DNA of 64,000 nucleotides. It comes from Streptomyces sp. LX-29 (GTDB lineage Bacteria; Actinomycetota; Actinomycetes; Streptomycetales; Streptomycetaceae). A model generated the notes under the pieces. It saw only the letters and a program-made list of their open reading frames with translations. It was not told the DNA's origin and searched no databases. A program made the translations under genes and the position numbers. Numbering within the stretch: the first letter of the stretch is position 1; every line of letters begins with the position of its first letter. This document shows, piece by piece, positions 37,114-47,284 of this stretch. The DNA lies in assembly GCF_029541745.1 (NCBI RefSeq), contig NZ_CP089746.1:1922001-1986000 (forward strand), read 5' to 3'.

Positions 37114-37824
37114 TCAGGACCAGGCGGCGACGAAGTACCCCACGCCGTAGGGCGCGTCGTCGTACAGGAGTCGGCCGTCGAGGCCGGCGTCTTCGGCCGC
37201 GCCGGCGAGCACCTGCCAGGGGGCCCGGCCCGCGGCCTGCAGCTCGGCCGCCAGTGCCGAGTCGAGCGCGGCGAGGGCGGTGGTGTCGGCCGCGCCGAGC
37301 GCCCGCGCGGCCTCGGCGTCGAAGCCGGCCGCGCGTTCATCCAGATAGCCCGGCGCCTTGAGGGTGCGGCAGGCGCTTCCATCACCCATGACCAGCATGG
37401 CGACCCGGTCGCCGGCCGCGGCCAGCTCGCGCCCGGTCCGGGCGCACCGCTCGGCGTCCAGGGACTCGGCGACGCCGAGGCCCTCCAGCGGGGCCGCGGC
37501 CCACTCCGTGCGCTCCAGCAGCCACGCGGCGACCGCCAGCGACGGAGGCAGCTCGGGCGCGGCCGCCGGCTCACCCGCGCCCAGCCGAACGGTCATCTCG
37601 ACTCCGTAGCCGTGGAAGGAGCCGGGTGCCCCCTGCGGGTACGGTCCGCGAACGCTCTCGCCCGCGGGGCCGATCACCACCAGCCGGTCCGGCCGGGAGG
37701 CGGCGAGCACGCCCACGGCGTCCTTGCAGGCCGCGCGGAGCGCGTCCAGCTCGGCTGCGGCCCCGGCGGCGACCTCCGGTACCAAAAGGGGCGGACAGGG
37801 GCAGACGGCGGCGGCTACGAGCAT
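37114..37824 (-). CDS. Class III extradiol dioxygenase-like protein
   Basis: This 236-residue protein looks like the LigB/catalytic-subunit fold of class III extradiol dioxygenases: AAAVCPCPPLLVPEVAAG at the start, RLVVIGPAGESVRGPYP, then VAMLVMGDGSACRTLKAPG. The classical iron ligands are not all present: the usual PxHP/H-D pattern near the N-terminus reads PCPPLL and the later His is replaced by GDGSA, so it may be non-catalytic or have another role. AGGGTG precedes the ATG at 37824. Proteins of this type are common next to miaA/miaB in Streptomyces. It is convergent with the antitoxin gene. Confidence 0.8.
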   Translation of the reverse strand: MLVAAAVCPCPPLLVPEVAAGAAAELDALRAACKDAVGVLAASRPDRLVVIGPAGESVRGPYPQGAPGSFHGYGVEMTVRLGAGEPAAAPELPPSLAVAAWLLERTEWAAAPLEGLGVAESLDAERCARTGRELAAAGDRVAMLVMGDGSACRTLKAPGYLDERAAGFDAEAARALGAADTTALAALDSALAAELQAAGRAPWQVLAGAAEDAGLDGRLLYDDAPYGVGYFVAAWS

Positions 37825-38368
37825 GATCGGCACCCTAGCAAGGCGAAGCGTCCCCATCGGGCGGGAACCTGCCGCGGCGAGACCGGCCCCGGCGGCAACC
37901 TGCGCCGGCGGGAACGGGCGCCGCGCGGCCCGCCACGGCTCACGTCCGCCGGGCGCGTGTGTCGTCGGCCCGCGTCTGCCCGCGTCTGCCCGGCCACGGA
38001 GGAGACGGCCCGAAGAAGACAGGCTGGTCGGGTCGATCACCTGGTGGCCTCGTCTCTCCGCCGGCGCCCGCCGTACGGGCGTGGGTCGTCGTTCGCGGGG
38101 CCGGGCCCTCGCGCGGCGATGGTGTCCCGGGCCGCCGCTGCCGCGCGGGGTTCTCCCGCCGCCCGCAGGGTGCCGGTGCGGGGCGTGGCCGCCGCCGGGG
38201 CCGTAGACGCCAGAGACGCCCGCGCAGAGAGCCCGCTCGGACAGCCCGCGCCCGCGCAAGCAACCCAGGCAAGCAACCGTGCAAACAACCCGCGTAAACA
38301 GCCCGCGGCCGGGCGCACCCCTCAGGGGCGCCCGGCCGCGGGGATGCGGTGCCGGCGGGAGGGCGGCG
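37825..38368. other. Region between miaB and the dioxygenase-like gene
   Basis: No gene is supported in these 544 bases. The right end holds the strong miaB terminator. Just before it are loose repeats of the type GCAAGCAACC / GCAAACAACC. Open frames on both strands are Arg/Ala-rich without ribosome sites. Confidence 0.5.
38304..38340 (-). terminator. miaB terminator
   Basis: CGCGGCCGGGCGC at 38304-38316 pairs perfectly with 38328-38340. An alternative inner stem CCCC-TCA-GGGG can also form. It begins 28 bases after the miaB stop on the minus strand. Confidence 0.8.
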
Positions 38369-39859
38369 TCAGTCGCAGCCGCAGCCCGCCGCCGGAGCGG
38401 GGGCGGGGGCCGGGGCGCCGATGGTCGGCAGGCCCAGCATCACGCCCGCGGGCTTGGCCTGCGCGGCCGCGTTACGGCGCTCCCAGGCGTCGCCCGCCGG
38501 GGTGCGGCGGACGCCGAGCGCCGGCCCCTCGGCGAGGAGGTGGTGCGGGGCCGCGTAGGTGATGTCGACAGTGACGACGTCACCGGGCCGCACCGGCTCC
38601 TCGGGCCGTGTGAAGTGCACCAGCCGGTTGTCGGCGGCACGGCCGGAGAGCCGCCGGGTGGCGTCGTCCTTGCGGCCCTCGCCCTCGGCGACCAGCACCT
38701 CCAGGGTGCGGCCGACCTGCTTCTTGTTCTCCTCCCAGGAGATCTCCTCCTGGAGGGCGACCAGCCGCTCGTAGCGCTCCTGGACGACGGCCTTGGGGAT
38801 CTGCCCGTCCATCTCGGCGGCGGGGGTGCCCGGCCGCTTGGAGTACTGGAAGGTGAACGCCTGCGCGAAGCGCGCCTCGCGCACCACGTGCAGCGTCTGC
38901 TCGAAGTCCTCGTCGGTCTCGCCGGGGAAGCCCACGATGATGTCGGTGGAGATGGCGGCGTCGGGCATGGCCGCGCGCACCTTCTCGATGATCCCCAGGA
39001 AGCGCTCCTGCCGGTAGGAGCGGCGCATCGCCTTCAGCACGGTGTCCGAGCCGGACTGCAGCGGCATGTGCAGCTGCGGCATCACGTTCGGCGTCTCGGC
39101 CATGGCGGCGATGACGTCGTCGGTGAAGTCGCGCGGGTGCGGGGAGGTGAAGCGGACCCGCTCCAGCCCCTCGATCTTCCCGCAGGCGCGCAGCAGCTTG
39201 CTGAACGCCTCGCGGTCGCCGATGTCCGAGCCGTACGCGTTGACGTTCTGGCCGAGCAGGGTGATCTCGACGACGCCCTCGGCGACCAGCGCCTCCACCT
39301 CGGCCAGGATGTCGCCGGGGCGGCGGTCCTTCTCCTTCCCGCGCAGCGCGGGGACGATGCAGAACGTGCAGGTGTTGTTGCATCCGACGGAAATGGAGAC
39401 CCACGCGGCGTACGCCGACTCACGGCGGGTCGGCAGCGTGGACGGGAACGCCTCGAGGGACTCGGCGATCTCGACCTGCGCCTCCTCCTGGACGCGGGCG
39501 CGCTCCAGCAGCACCGGCAGGCTGCCGATGTTGTGCGTGCCGAAGACGACGTCCACCCAGGGCGCCTTCTTCACGATGGTGTCGCGGTCCTTCTGGGCCA
39601 GACAGCCGCCGACCGCGATCTGCATGCCGGGGCGCTTGGCCTTGGCCGGCGCGAGCCGGCCGAGGTTGCCGTAGAGCCGGTTGTCGGCGTTCTCCCGCAC
39701 CGCGCAGGTGTTGAAGACGACGACGTCGGCGTCCCCCTCGGCGGTGCCCTCCGGGGCCCGGACGTAGCCGGCTTCCTCCAGCAGGCCGGACAGCCGCTCG
39801 GAGTCGTGGACGTTCATCTGGCACCCGTAGGTGCGCACCTCGTAAGTCTTCGCACTCAT
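38369..39859 (-). CDS. miaB: tRNA-2-methylthio-N6-dimethylallyladenosine synthase
   Basis: MiaB is a radical-SAM enzyme that adds a methylthio group to the i6A37 base made by MiaA. The 496-residue protein has the three N-terminal cluster cysteines ([31 protein letters not shown]), the radical-SAM motif [12 protein letters not shown] near residue 164, and a C-terminal TRAM domain ([15 protein letters not shown] through [14 protein letters not shown]). The tail, past about residue 480, is Ala/Pro-rich and ends GCGCD, with two more cysteines of unknown role. The ATG at 39859 is fixed by the conserved start. Confidence 0.97.
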   Translation of the reverse strand: MSAKTYEVRTYGCQMNVHDSERLSGLLEEAGYVRAPEGTAEGDADVVVFNTCAVRENADNRLYGNLGRLAPAKAKRPGMQIAVGGCLAQKDRDTIVKKAPWVDVVFGTHNIGSLPVLLERARVQEEAQVEIAESLEAFPSTLPTRRESAYAAWVSISVGCNNTCTFCIVPALRGKEKDRRPGDILAEVEALVAEGVVEITLLGQNVNAYGSDIGDREAFSKLLRACGKIEGLERVRFTSPHPRDFTDDVIAAMAETPNVMPQLHMPLQSGSDTVLKAMRRSYRQERFLGIIEKVRAAMPDAAISTDIIVGFPGETDEDFEQTLHVVREARFAQAFTFQYSKRPGTPAAEMDGQIPKAVVQERYERLVALQEEISWEENKKQVGRTLEVLVAEGEGRKDDATRRLSGRAADNRLVHFTRPEEPVRPGDVVTVDITYAAPHHLLAEGPALGVRRTPAGDAWERRNAAAQAKPAGVMLGLPTIGAPAPAPAPAAGCGCD

Positions 39860-40111
39860 CTCAGTCCACCAGGGTACGTGCTCGCGTCCCGACCCCGCCC
39901 CTCCGTTTGTCGCGAGCTGATCCGCCGGGCCCCGGGCCCCCGTCGGCCCTCTCGACCGGCCGCTCCCCCGGCCACGCCGCTCACCGGCCCTTTCGTCGGT
40001 GAGCGCGACGATCGCGCCGCCTCCGGTCGCCCCTCGGGGGAGACCTGTCGCCGTACATGTCACAGCGGACGCCCCTCCCCTAATCCGTGCCCGGCTGGCA
40101 GGATCCTGGCC

Positions 40112-41107
40112 ATGCTCGACAGACTCACCCGCCCGCGCGGGCGGCGGCTGGCGCAGCTGGCCGCGGCGGCCGCGGCCCTCGCGCTGCTGCTGTGCTGGCT
40201 GCTGCCCCTCGGCGGCGGTGCCGCGCCCTCGGGCCGGGTGGTGCTGTCCACGGGCGTCCCCACCGGCGTGTACGCGAAGTACGGGTCGATGCTCCGCGAC
40301 GACCTGCGGCGCGACCTCCCTGAGGTGCGGGTGCGGCTGCTGCCCAGCCAGGGCTCGGTCGACAACCTCCAGCGGCTGGCGGACGGCAGGGCGTCCTTCG
40401 CGATCGCCACCGCGGACGCCGTGGCCGCCTACACGGGCGAGGGGCGGCCGGGCGCCGAGCGGCTGCGGGCGTGCGCCCGGCTGTACGACGACTACATGCA
40501 GCTGGTGGTGCCCCGGGGCTCGAAGGTGCGCTCCGCGCGGGATCTGGAGGGGCTGCGGGTCGGGGTCGGCGAGGATCGCTCCGGGGTACAGCTGATCACG
40601 CGACGGCTGCTGGCGGCGGCGGACCTGGACTTCGCGACGGACATCAAGGCCGCGCGGGTCGGCATCGACAAGATGACCGGGATGTTGCGCAGGGGCGAGC
40701 TGGACGCGTTCTTCTGGTCGGGCGGGCTGCCGACCAACGCCGTCCAGGACCTGGCCGACGTCTTTCCCGTCCGGCTGGTCCAGCTCGGCGACCTGGCCGA
40801 CGCGCTGCACGACCAGGGCGATCGGACGCGCTACTACCGGGCCGCGGTGATGCCGGCCGACGCCTATCCGAAGGTGCGCCCGGGCCGGCCGGTCAAGACC
40901 ATCGCGGTGGCGAACCTGCTGGTGACGACCGACCGTATGGATGCCCGTCTCACGGAGTCCGTCACCCGCACCGTCATCAAGAGCCGGGACCACATCGGCG
41001 AGGTGGTGCACGCCGCCCAGAAGGTCGACCTGCGGACCGCGGTCTTCACGGATCCGCTGGAGTTGCACGAGGGAGCGGCGCGCTACTACCGCTCGGTCAA
41101 GCCGTGA
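40112..41107 (+). CDS. TAXI family TRAP-type solute-binding protein
   Basis: This 331-residue secreted or membrane-anchored protein binds a solute for uptake or sensing. Residues 1-30 are a signal or anchor ([20 protein letters not shown]) with no lipobox. The TAXI domain follows with [63 protein letters not shown] and [21 protein letters not shown] lies upstream of the ATG. No TRAP membrane subunit is adjacent. The neighbouring convergent genes encode a two-component system, so it may instead serve as a periplasmic-side sensor partner; that link is inference. Confidence 0.88.
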   Translation: MLDRLTRPRGRRLAQLAAAAAALALLLCWLLPLGGGAAPSGRVVLSTGVPTGVYAKYGSMLRDDLRRDLPEVRVRLLPSQGSVDNLQRLADGRASFAIATADAVAAYTGEGRPGAERLRACARLYDDYMQLVVPRGSKVRSARDLEGLRVGVGEDRSGVQLITRRLLAAADLDFATDIKAARVGIDKMTGMLRRGELDAFFWSGGLPTNAVQDLADVFPVRLVQLGDLADALHDQGDRTRYYRAAVMPADAYPKVRPGRPVKTIAVANLLVTTDRMDARLTESVTRTVIKSRDHIGEVVHAAQKVDLRTAVFTDPLELHEGAARYYRSVKP

Positions 41108-41266
41108 GGCCGTCCTCCGCTCCTTGACCGCTTCCGGTCGCTCCCCGGGCCCGACTGCCGCTCGGTCGCGCCTTGACGCCCCTGCCCGTCCGGGGTCCCC
41201 GTGTCTCCCCGGGGGCCGCCACGGCACCGCTGCCCGCTCCATGGCCAGCCCGGGAAGCTCCCCTGG

Positions 41267-42718
41267 TCAGACCTTGAACGCCGCCACCGGTCGGTCCTTC
41301 GGCGGGGTGCGGGGCACCGAGATGGTCACCCGCAGCCCGGTGGGCTCGTTGGGCGCGTAGGCGATCGTGGCGCCGCCCGCCGCCAGCAGGGTCCGGGAGA
41401 TGGACAGGCCCAGTCCGGAGCCGGAGACGTTCTGGTGCCGGTTGCTGCGCCAGAAGCGGTCACCGACGCGGGCCAGTTCGTCCTCGGTGAGCCCGGGGCC
41501 GCCGTCGACGACGGTCACCGTGGCAGGTCCGGCGTCCGGCGGGACGGCGACCTTCACGCTCACCGAGGCGCCGGCCGGCGTGAACTTCAGGGCGTTGTCG
41601 ACGACGGCGTCCAGGGCGCTGGACAGCGCCACCGGGTCGGCCCAGCCGATGGCGGTATGGGGGCCGGCGTAGGTCAGGGCGATGGACTCGCTCTCGGCGA
41701 GCGGCAGCCAGGCGTCGACGCGGTCGGCGGCGACCGCCGCGATGTCGGTGAGGGTGAGCTCGGCGGTGGAGCGCTCGGCGAGGGCGAGGTTGAGCAGGTC
41801 GTCCAGGACCCGGGCCAGCCGCTTGCCCTCGCCGCGCACCGAGGCGATCTCCGCGTGGCCCTCGGGGAGCTCCAGGGCGAGCAGCTCGATGCGCAGCAGC
41901 AGCGCGGCCAGCGGGTTGCGCAGCTGGTGGGAGGCGTCGGCGACGAAGGCGCGCTGCTGTTCCAGGACCTCCTCGACGTTGTCGGCCATCTCGTTGAAGG
42001 AGCGGGCCAGCCGGCGCAGCTCGGGGGGGCCGGAGGCGGCGGCGACGCGTGAGTTCATCCGGCCGGTGGCGATGTCGTGGGTGGCCGAGTCCAGGATGCG
42101 GACGGGCCGCAGCACCCAGCGGGTGAGCCGGATGGCGGCGGCGACCGCCAGCAGCATCGCGGCGGCCTCCCCCGCGGCGATCACCAGCCAGCCGTGCAGG
42201 ATCCGGGAGCGCATCTCTCCGGTGGGTGAGTCGGTGACGACGACGTAGACCACGTCGCCGTCGCGCACCACCGGTGAGGCGACGGTGAGCCGGTGCCGCT
42301 GCCAGGGCCAGACCTGCTCGGGGTCGTGGCTGCGGCGCCCGGCGAGCGCCTCGTCGAAGGCGCGCCGCGCCTCCCCCTTGGCCGCCATCCGCCAGTCTCC
42401 GGGGGCCTTGGCCACGCTCTCGCCGTTGCGCTCGAAGACGCCCGCGCGGATGCCGTACAGGTCGTAGTAGCGGTCCAGTTCGGACTGGAGGGTGGCGAGC
42501 CGCTCGTCCTCCTCGGTGGGGGGTTCGGCGGTGGCCGCCCGCTCCGGGCTGGCCGTGACGTACTGGGCCAGCGAGGCGAAGCGGGCGGTGTCGTCGATGC
42601 GGTCCACCACCACCCCCTGCTGCTCGGCGGCGGCCAGGCTGCCGGCCAGCGGGAAGCCGAGGGCCAGCAGGACGCCCGCCATGAGGACGATGAGGAGCGG
42701 AAGGAGCCGTGAACGCAT
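41267..42718 (-). CDS. Sensor histidine kinase
   Basis: This 483-residue membrane kinase has two spans: LLPLLIVLMAGVLLALGFPL at the N-terminus and VIAAGEAAAMLLAVAAAI near residue 165. An extracellular sensing loop of about 130 residues lies between them, and a HAMP domain follows. HisKA has DASHQLRNPLAALLLRIELL with the phosphorylated His near residue 245. The ATPase domain shows DNALKFTPAG (N box), VVDGGPGLTEDE (G1) and GSGLGLSI (G2). It is 15 bases downstream of the response-regulator gene and must be its partner. The signal is unknown; the nearby TAXI binding-protein gene converges on it. Confidence 0.95.
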   Translation of the reverse strand: MRSRLLPLLIVLMAGVLLALGFPLAGSLAAAEQQGVVVDRIDDTARFASLAQYVTASPERAATAEPPTEEDERLATLQSELDRYYDLYGIRAGVFERNGESVAKAPGDWRMAAKGEARRAFDEALAGRRSHDPEQVWPWQRHRLTVASPVVRDGDVVYVVVTDSPTGEMRSRILHGWLVIAAGEAAAMLLAVAAAIRLTRWVLRPVRILDSATHDIATGRMNSRVAAASGPPELRRLARSFNEMADNVEEVLEQQRAFVADASHQLRNPLAALLLRIELLALELPEGHAEIASVRGEGKRLARVLDDLLNLALAERSTAELTLTDIAAVAADRVDAWLPLAESESIALTYAGPHTAIGWADPVALSSALDAVVDNALKFTPAGASVSVKVAVPPDAGPATVTVVDGGPGLTEDELARVGDRFWRSNRHQNVSGSGLGLSISRTLLAAGGATIAYAPNEPTGLRVTISVPRTPPKDRPVAAFKV

Positions 42719-42733
42719 GCCCGTGCCGGCCGC

Positions 42734-43444
42734 CTACGCCGCCGGGGGGACGAGACGGTAGCCGACCCCGCGGACCGTCTCTATCAGGGCGGGCATGCGC
42801 AGCTTGGAGCGGAGTGAGGCGATGTGCACCTCCAGCGTGCGCCCGGTCCCCTCCCAGCTGGTGCGCCAGACCTCACTGATGATCTGCTCGCGGCGGAAGA
42901 CCACTCCGGGGCGCTGGGCGAGCAGCGCCAGCAGGTCGAACTCCTTGCGGGTGAGCGGGACGGTGGTGCCGTTGACGACGACGGTGCGGGTGGGCACCTC
43001 CAGGCTGAGCGGCCCCAGCCGGAGCGCCGGCTGGGTGCCCTCGGCCGGTTCGTCGGCCGCCGAGGGGGCCTCGGCGGGGACGGTGCGGCGGCTGACGGCG
43101 TGGATGCGGGCCAGCAGCTCCATGGTGTCGTACGGCTTGACCACGTAGTCGTCGGCGCCGAGGTTGAGTCCGTGGACGCGGGAGCGGACGTCGGCCCGCG
43201 CGGTAACCATGATCACGGGGGTGCTGGTGCGCTTGCGGATGCGGCCGCAGACCTCGAAGCCGTCCTGGTCCGGCAGCCCGAGGTCCAGCAGCACGACGCC
43301 GAACGGGGCGCGGGTGTCGGGGAGTAGCGCCTTGAGCGCCTCCTCGCCGCTGCGGGCGTGGGTGACGTCGAAGCCGTGCCGCGCGAGGACCGCGGACAGC
43401 GCGGCGGCGACGTGGTTGTCGTCCTCGACGAGCAGCAGTCTCAC
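42734..43444 (-). CDS. OmpR-family response regulator
   Basis: This 236-residue regulator has a receiver domain (LLLVEDDNHVAAALSAVLAR, phosphorylated Asp in VVLLDLGLPDQDG near residue 51, and Lys in YVVKPYDTMELLARI) and a C-terminal winged helix (RKEFDLLALLAQRPGVVFR, GTGRTLEVHIASLRSKL, RGVGYRLVPP). The GTG at 43444 has GGAGG at about five bases. It is upstream of the histidine kinase gene in one operon. The gluABCD operon starts 333 bases away in the opposite direction, so regulation of glutamate uptake is possible but not shown. Confidence 0.95.
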   Translation of the reverse strand: MRLLLVEDDNHVAAALSAVLARHGFDVTHARSGEEALKALLPDTRAPFGVVLLDLGLPDQDGFEVCGRIRKRTSTPVIMVTARADVRSRVHGLNLGADDYVVKPYDTMELLARIHAVSRRTVPAEAPSAADEPAEGTQPALRLGPLSLEVPTRTVVVNGTTVPLTRKEFDLLALLAQRPGVVFRREQIISEVWRTSWEGTGRTLEVHIASLRSKLRMPALIETVRGVGYRLVPPAA

Positions 43445-43777
43445 CGGCACCTCCCTCAGTCGACCCTGGTGCGATCCGTTAACCGATCTTTTCCGGGGTA
43501 CACGTCCCGTACACGCGCATCTCCGTGCGTACCCCCAAGCGCGGGCCGTATGACACGGCCAGAGGGCATCCACCCCGATGTGGGGCGCACCCGTCAAGAC
43601 GGTTTCCGGTAACCGGGCGTTTCCGTTACCCAGCCGGTACGCGCCCCAAGGAGGTGATCACGCAACGTGTTCCGTTGCGGCCGGATCGTTATGCTCAATT
43701 TCAGCTCAGATGTGATGACGCTGGTCGCGACGGCTCATAAGGTCCTGCCCAACCGAGGAGGATGGAGCGAGACGCCG
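43445..43777. other. Divergent promoter region, two-component operon and gluA
   Basis: These 333 bases hold both start regions. A relatively A/T-rich segment around 43685-43715 (TCGTTATGCTCAATTTCAGC) is the likely promoter area of gluA. I see no confident -35/-10 pair or operator. Confidence 0.45.
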
Positions 43778-44554
43778 ATGAGCGAAGTATCGGTGACCAA
43801 GGACGACGCCGTGCCGGCGGGCGAACTGGTCGCGCTGACCGGAGTCAACAAGCACTTCGGCGCACTGCACGTACTCCAGGATATCGACCTGTCGATCGCC
43901 CGGGGTGAGGTGGTCGTCGTCATCGGACCGTCGGGTTCCGGGAAGTCGACCCTGTGCCGGACGATCAACCGCCTGGAGACGATCGACTCCGGGACCATCA
44001 CCATCGACGGCAAGCCGCTGCCGGAAGAGGGGCGCGAGCTCGCCCGGCTGCGTGCGGACGTCGGCATGGTCTTCCAGTCGTTCAACCTCTTCGCCCACAA
44101 GACGGTGCTGGAGAACGTCATGCTGGGGCAGATCAAGGTCCGCAAGACGGACAAGAAGGTGGCCGAGGAGAAGGCACGGGCGCTGCTGGACCGGGTCGGC
44201 GTGGGCACCCAGGCCGACAAGTACCCCGCACAGCTCTCCGGTGGTCAGCAGCAGCGGGTGGCGATCGCCCGGGCCCTGGCCATGGGTCCCAAGGTGATGC
44301 TCTTCGACGAGCCGACCTCCGCGCTCGACCCGGAGATGATCAACGAGGTGCTGGAGGTCATGCAGCAGCTCGCCCGGGACGGGATGACCATGGTCGTGGT
44401 CACCCACGAGATGGGCTTCGCGCGGTCGGCGGCGAACCGGGTGGTCTTCATGGCCGACGGCCGGATCGTGGAAGAGGCCGAGCCGGAGCAGTTCTTCAGC
44501 AATCCGCGCAGCGACCGCGCCAAGGACTTCCTGTCGAAGATCCTGCATCACTGA
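43778..44554 (+). CDS. gluA: Glutamate ABC transporter ATP-binding protein
   Basis: This is the ATPase of a polar amino-acid importer. The 258-residue protein has Walker [19 protein letters not shown], the Q loop in [17 protein letters not shown], the signature [17 protein letters not shown] and Walker [16 protein letters not shown], with the switch His in VTHEMGF. The ATG at 43778 is preceded by GGAG at about ten bases. It is the first gene of gluABCD, the order described for glutamate uptake in Corynebacterium and Streptomyces. Confidence 0.95.
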   Translation: MSEVSVTKDDAVPAGELVALTGVNKHFGALHVLQDIDLSIARGEVVVVIGPSGSGKSTLCRTINRLETIDSGTITIDGKPLPEEGRELARLRADVGMVFQSFNLFAHKTVLENVMLGQIKVRKTDKKVAEEKARALLDRVGVGTQADKYPAQLSGGQQQRVAIARALAMGPKVMLFDEPTSALDPEMINEVLEVMQQLARDGMTMVVVTHEMGFARSAANRVVFMADGRIVEEAEPEQFFSNPRSDRAKDFLSKILHH

Positions 44555-44764
44555 TCGGCTCGTACCCCCCGTACGACCCCTGATCGGCCCGTACGTACCC
44601 GGTACGGCCACGGAACGACGCGTACGGCCCGCACCCCGGCGGGTCCGTACCGCCCCGGACCACCGACACGGCCAGAGCGGCCCCGGACCGGTCCTGTCCC
44701 CGCACGCCTCGAACGCCTCGACGCTTCGATCGCCCCCGCTCGACGACCCCAAGGGATGTTCACC

Positions 44765-45580
44765 ATGAAGTTCCGCAAGTCGGCCGCTCTGGCCGCCACC
44801 GTGCTCACCCTCTCGCTGACCGCGACCGCCTGTGGCAGCGGAGACGATGACGGCAAGATCAAGATCGGCATCAAGTACGACCAGCCGGGCCTCGGCCTGA
44901 AGACCCCGGACGGCGAGTTCAAGGGCTTCGACGTCGACGTCGCCACGTACGTCGCCAAGGAGCTGGGCTACAAGGAGAGCGACATCGAGTGGGTGAAGGC
45001 GCCCACTCCGGAGCGGGAGAACATGCTCTCGCGCGGTGACGTGAAGTTCATCGCCGCCAGCTACTCGATCACCCCGGAGCGCAAGGAGAAGGTCAGCTTC
45101 GCGGGCCCGTACTTCCTCGCCCACCAGGACCTTCTGGTCCGCAAGGACGACAACTCGTTCAAGGACGTCAAGGTCCTGAACGACAAGAAGCTGTGCTCCG
45201 TCACCGGTTCGACCTCCGCGCAGAACGTCCAGAAGAAGTTCGCGCCCAAGGCCGACCTGCAGCAGTACCCGGGCTACTCGCAGTGCCTCACCGGCCTGGA
45301 GAACGAGGCCGTGGACGCCCTGACCACCGACGACTCCATCCTGGCCGGCTACGCGGCGCAGAAGGACCACCAGGGCAAGTTCAAGCTCGCCGGGCTCAAC
45401 CTGAGCAACGAGAACTACGGCATCGGCATCAAGAAGGGCGACAAGAAGCTCCAGGCCGACATCAACAAGGCCCTGGAGAAGATGGTCAAGGACGGCGCCT
45501 GGGAGAAGGCGGTCAAGGACAACTTCGGCCCCGCCGACTACAAGTACGAGCCCGCTCCGAAGATCACCGAGAACAGCTGA
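44765..45580 (+). CDS. gluB: Glutamate-binding lipoprotein
   Basis: This is the extracellular substrate-binding subunit. The 271-residue protein has a lipoprotein signal ending LTATACGSGDDD with the lipid Cys near residue 22. The binding domain shows KIGIKYDQPGLGLKTPDG, GFDVDVATYVAKELG, SYSITPERKEKVSFAGPYF, CSVTGSTSAQN, and DALTTDDSILAGYA. The ATG at 44765 has AAGGGA at nine bases; an ATG at 44756 would sit too close to that site. The 210 bases before it contain many CGTAC/GTACG motifs, which may fold into RNA structure between gluA and gluB and uncouple their expression. Confidence 0.95.
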   Translation: MKFRKSAALAATVLTLSLTATACGSGDDDGKIKIGIKYDQPGLGLKTPDGEFKGFDVDVATYVAKELGYKESDIEWVKAPTPERENMLSRGDVKFIAASYSITPERKEKVSFAGPYFLAHQDLLVRKDDNSFKDVKVLNDKKLCSVTGSTSAQNVQKKFAPKADLQQYPGYSQCLTGLENEAVDALTTDDSILAGYAAQKDHQGKFKLAGLNLSNENYGIGIKKGDKKLQADINKALEKMVKDGAWEKAVKDNFGPADYKYEPAPKITENS

Positions 45581-45648
45581 GGACACGGTGGCGCGCCGCT
45601 CGCGCGGCGCGCCCCCTCCCATCCGACCAGGGGAGAGCGCGGTAGAAC

Positions 45649-46317
45649 GTGTTCGATTTTCTTGAAGGGTACGACCTCCTCGGAGCCTTCTGGGTGACGG
45701 TGCAGCTCACCGTCTACTCGGCGATCGGCTCCCTCGTGTGGGGAACCCTGCTCGCCGCTATGCGGGTCAGCCCCGTTCCGGTGATGCGCGGCTTCGCGGC
45801 CGTGTACGTCAACCTCATGCGGAACACCCCGCTGACCATCGTCATCCTCTTCACCTCCCTGGGGCTGAACCAGACACTGGGCGTCACCCTGGCCGGTGGT
45901 GATCAGGACAGCGTCCTGTTCCGGCTCGCGGTCCTCGGCTTGATCGCCTACACCGCCACCTTCGTGTGCGAGTCGTTGCGCGCCGGCATCAACACCGTCC
46001 CGATGGGACAGGCCGAGGCCGCCCGCGCACTGGGGCTGAGCTTCCCGCAGGTGCTCGCCCTGGTGGTGCTGCCGCAGGCGTTCCGCGCGGTGGTCGCCCC
46101 GCTGACCAACGTGCTGATCGCGCTGACGAAGAACACCACGGTCGCCGCCACCATCGGCGTCGCCGAGGCGGCCCTGCTGATGAAGGAAATGATCGAGGTC
46201 GAGAGTGACGCGATCTTCCTCGTGTTCTCTGTCTTCGCGTTCGGATTCGTCGTACTGACCCTCCCGATGGGCCTGCTGCTCGGCTGGGTGGCCAAGCGAG
46301 TGGCGGTGAAGCGATGA
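45649..46317 (+). CDS. gluC: Glutamate ABC transporter permease
   Basis: This 222-residue permease has about five membrane spans (AFWVTVQLTVYSAIGSLVWG, IVILFTSLGLNQTLGVTL, AVLGLIAYTATFVCESLRAG and others). The EAA loop that contacts the ATPase is EAARALGLSFPQVLALVVLP. The GTG at 45649 has GGGGAGAG upstream. Its end overlaps the gluD start as ATGA, so translation of the two is coupled. Confidence 0.94.
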   Translation: MFDFLEGYDLLGAFWVTVQLTVYSAIGSLVWGTLLAAMRVSPVPVMRGFAAVYVNLMRNTPLTIVILFTSLGLNQTLGVTLAGGDQDSVLFRLAVLGLIAYTATFVCESLRAGINTVPMGQAEAARALGLSFPQVLALVVLPQAFRAVVAPLTNVLIALTKNTTVAATIGVAEAALLMKEMIEVESDAIFLVFSVFAFGFVVLTLPMGLLLGWVAKRVAVKR

Positions 46318-47246
46318 GCAACCTGTCCGTTCTCTACGACACCCCCGGGCCGCGCGCCCGGCGTCGGAACCACCTCTACACCGTCCTCTTCCTGGTCGCC
46401 TTCGCCGCCCTCATGTGGTGGGTGCTGGACGTCATGGCCAGCAAGCACCAGCTGGACGCGGACAAGTGGAGCCCGTTCGTCGAAGACAGCCGGGTATGGA
46501 CCACGTACCTGCTGCCCGGTCTGGCGGAGACGCTCAAGGCCGCGGTGTTGGCCATCCTCATCGCCCTGCCGCTCGGCGCGGCCCTGGGCATCGGCCGGCT
46601 CTCCGACCACCGGTGGGTCCGGGTGCCCGCCGGTGTCGTGGTGGAGTTCTTCCGCGCCATCCCGGTGCTGATGCTGATGCTGTTCGCGAACCAGGCGTAC
46701 GCCGAGTTCGGCAACCTCGCCTTCGACATCCGCCCGCTGTACGCGGTCGTCACCGGTCTGGTGCTCTACAACTCCTCGGTCATCGCTGAGATCGTCCGGG
46801 CCGGCATCCTGGCGCTGCCGCACGGCCAGACGGACGCGGCCAAGGCGATCGGCATGCGCAAGGGTCAGATCATGACCGTGGTGCTGCTGCCGCAGGCGGT
46901 CACCGCGATGCTGCCGGCCCTCGTCAGCCAGCTGGTCGTGATCGTGAAGGACACCGCCCTCGGTGGTGCGCTGCTCGGCTTCCCCGATCTGTTCAGCCAG
47001 GTCCAGGAGATCACCGCGAACTACGGCGCGAACAACATCGCCGCCATCACCGTGGTCGCCCTGATCTACATCGGGTTGAACTACCTGCTCACCAGCTTCG
47101 CGGGCTGGCTGGAGCGTCGACTGCGGCGCGCCAAGAAGAGCACCGGCGCGGTGCTGGCGGCGGACGCCACGGACCAGCTGGAGACGCTGGGCACCGAGTC
47201 GGTCGTGATGACCGAGCGGCCCACGGACCGTGACCGGGAGGCGTGA
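46314..47246 (+). CDS. gluD: Glutamate ABC transporter permease
   Basis: This 310-residue permease is the second membrane subunit. The first span is TVLFLVAFAALMWWVLDVMA, followed by an extracellular loop, then LAETLKAAVLAILIALPLGA and others; the EAA loop is DAAKAIGMRKGQIMTVVLLPQA. The last 40 residues form an extra cytoplasmic tail. It overlaps gluC by four bases. A hairpin follows 15 bases after the stop. Confidence 0.94.
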   Translation: MSNLSVLYDTPGPRARRRNHLYTVLFLVAFAALMWWVLDVMASKHQLDADKWSPFVEDSRVWTTYLLPGLAETLKAAVLAILIALPLGAALGIGRLSDHRWVRVPAGVVVEFFRAIPVLMLMLFANQAYAEFGNLAFDIRPLYAVVTGLVLYNSSVIAEIVRAGILALPHGQTDAAKAIGMRKGQIMTVVLLPQAVTAMLPALVSQLVVIVKDTALGGALLGFPDLFSQVQEITANYGANNIAAITVVALIYIGLNYLLTSFAGWLERRLRRAKKSTGAVLAADATDQLETLGTESVVMTERPTDRDREA

Positions 47247-47261
47247 GGCGCCAGCGGTCAG

Positions 47262-47284
47262 CCGGGCGGCGTGACGCCGCCCGG
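47262..47284 (+). terminator. gluABCD terminator
   Basis: CCGGGCGGCG-TGA-CGCCGCCCGG is a perfect 10-bp stem with a 3-base loop, 16 bases after the gluD stop codon. Confidence 0.75.

Noticed and set aside
38279..40111. Upstream extension of the TAXI frame
   Set aside because: It runs antisense to miaB. The signal sequence and ribosome site fix the start at 40112.
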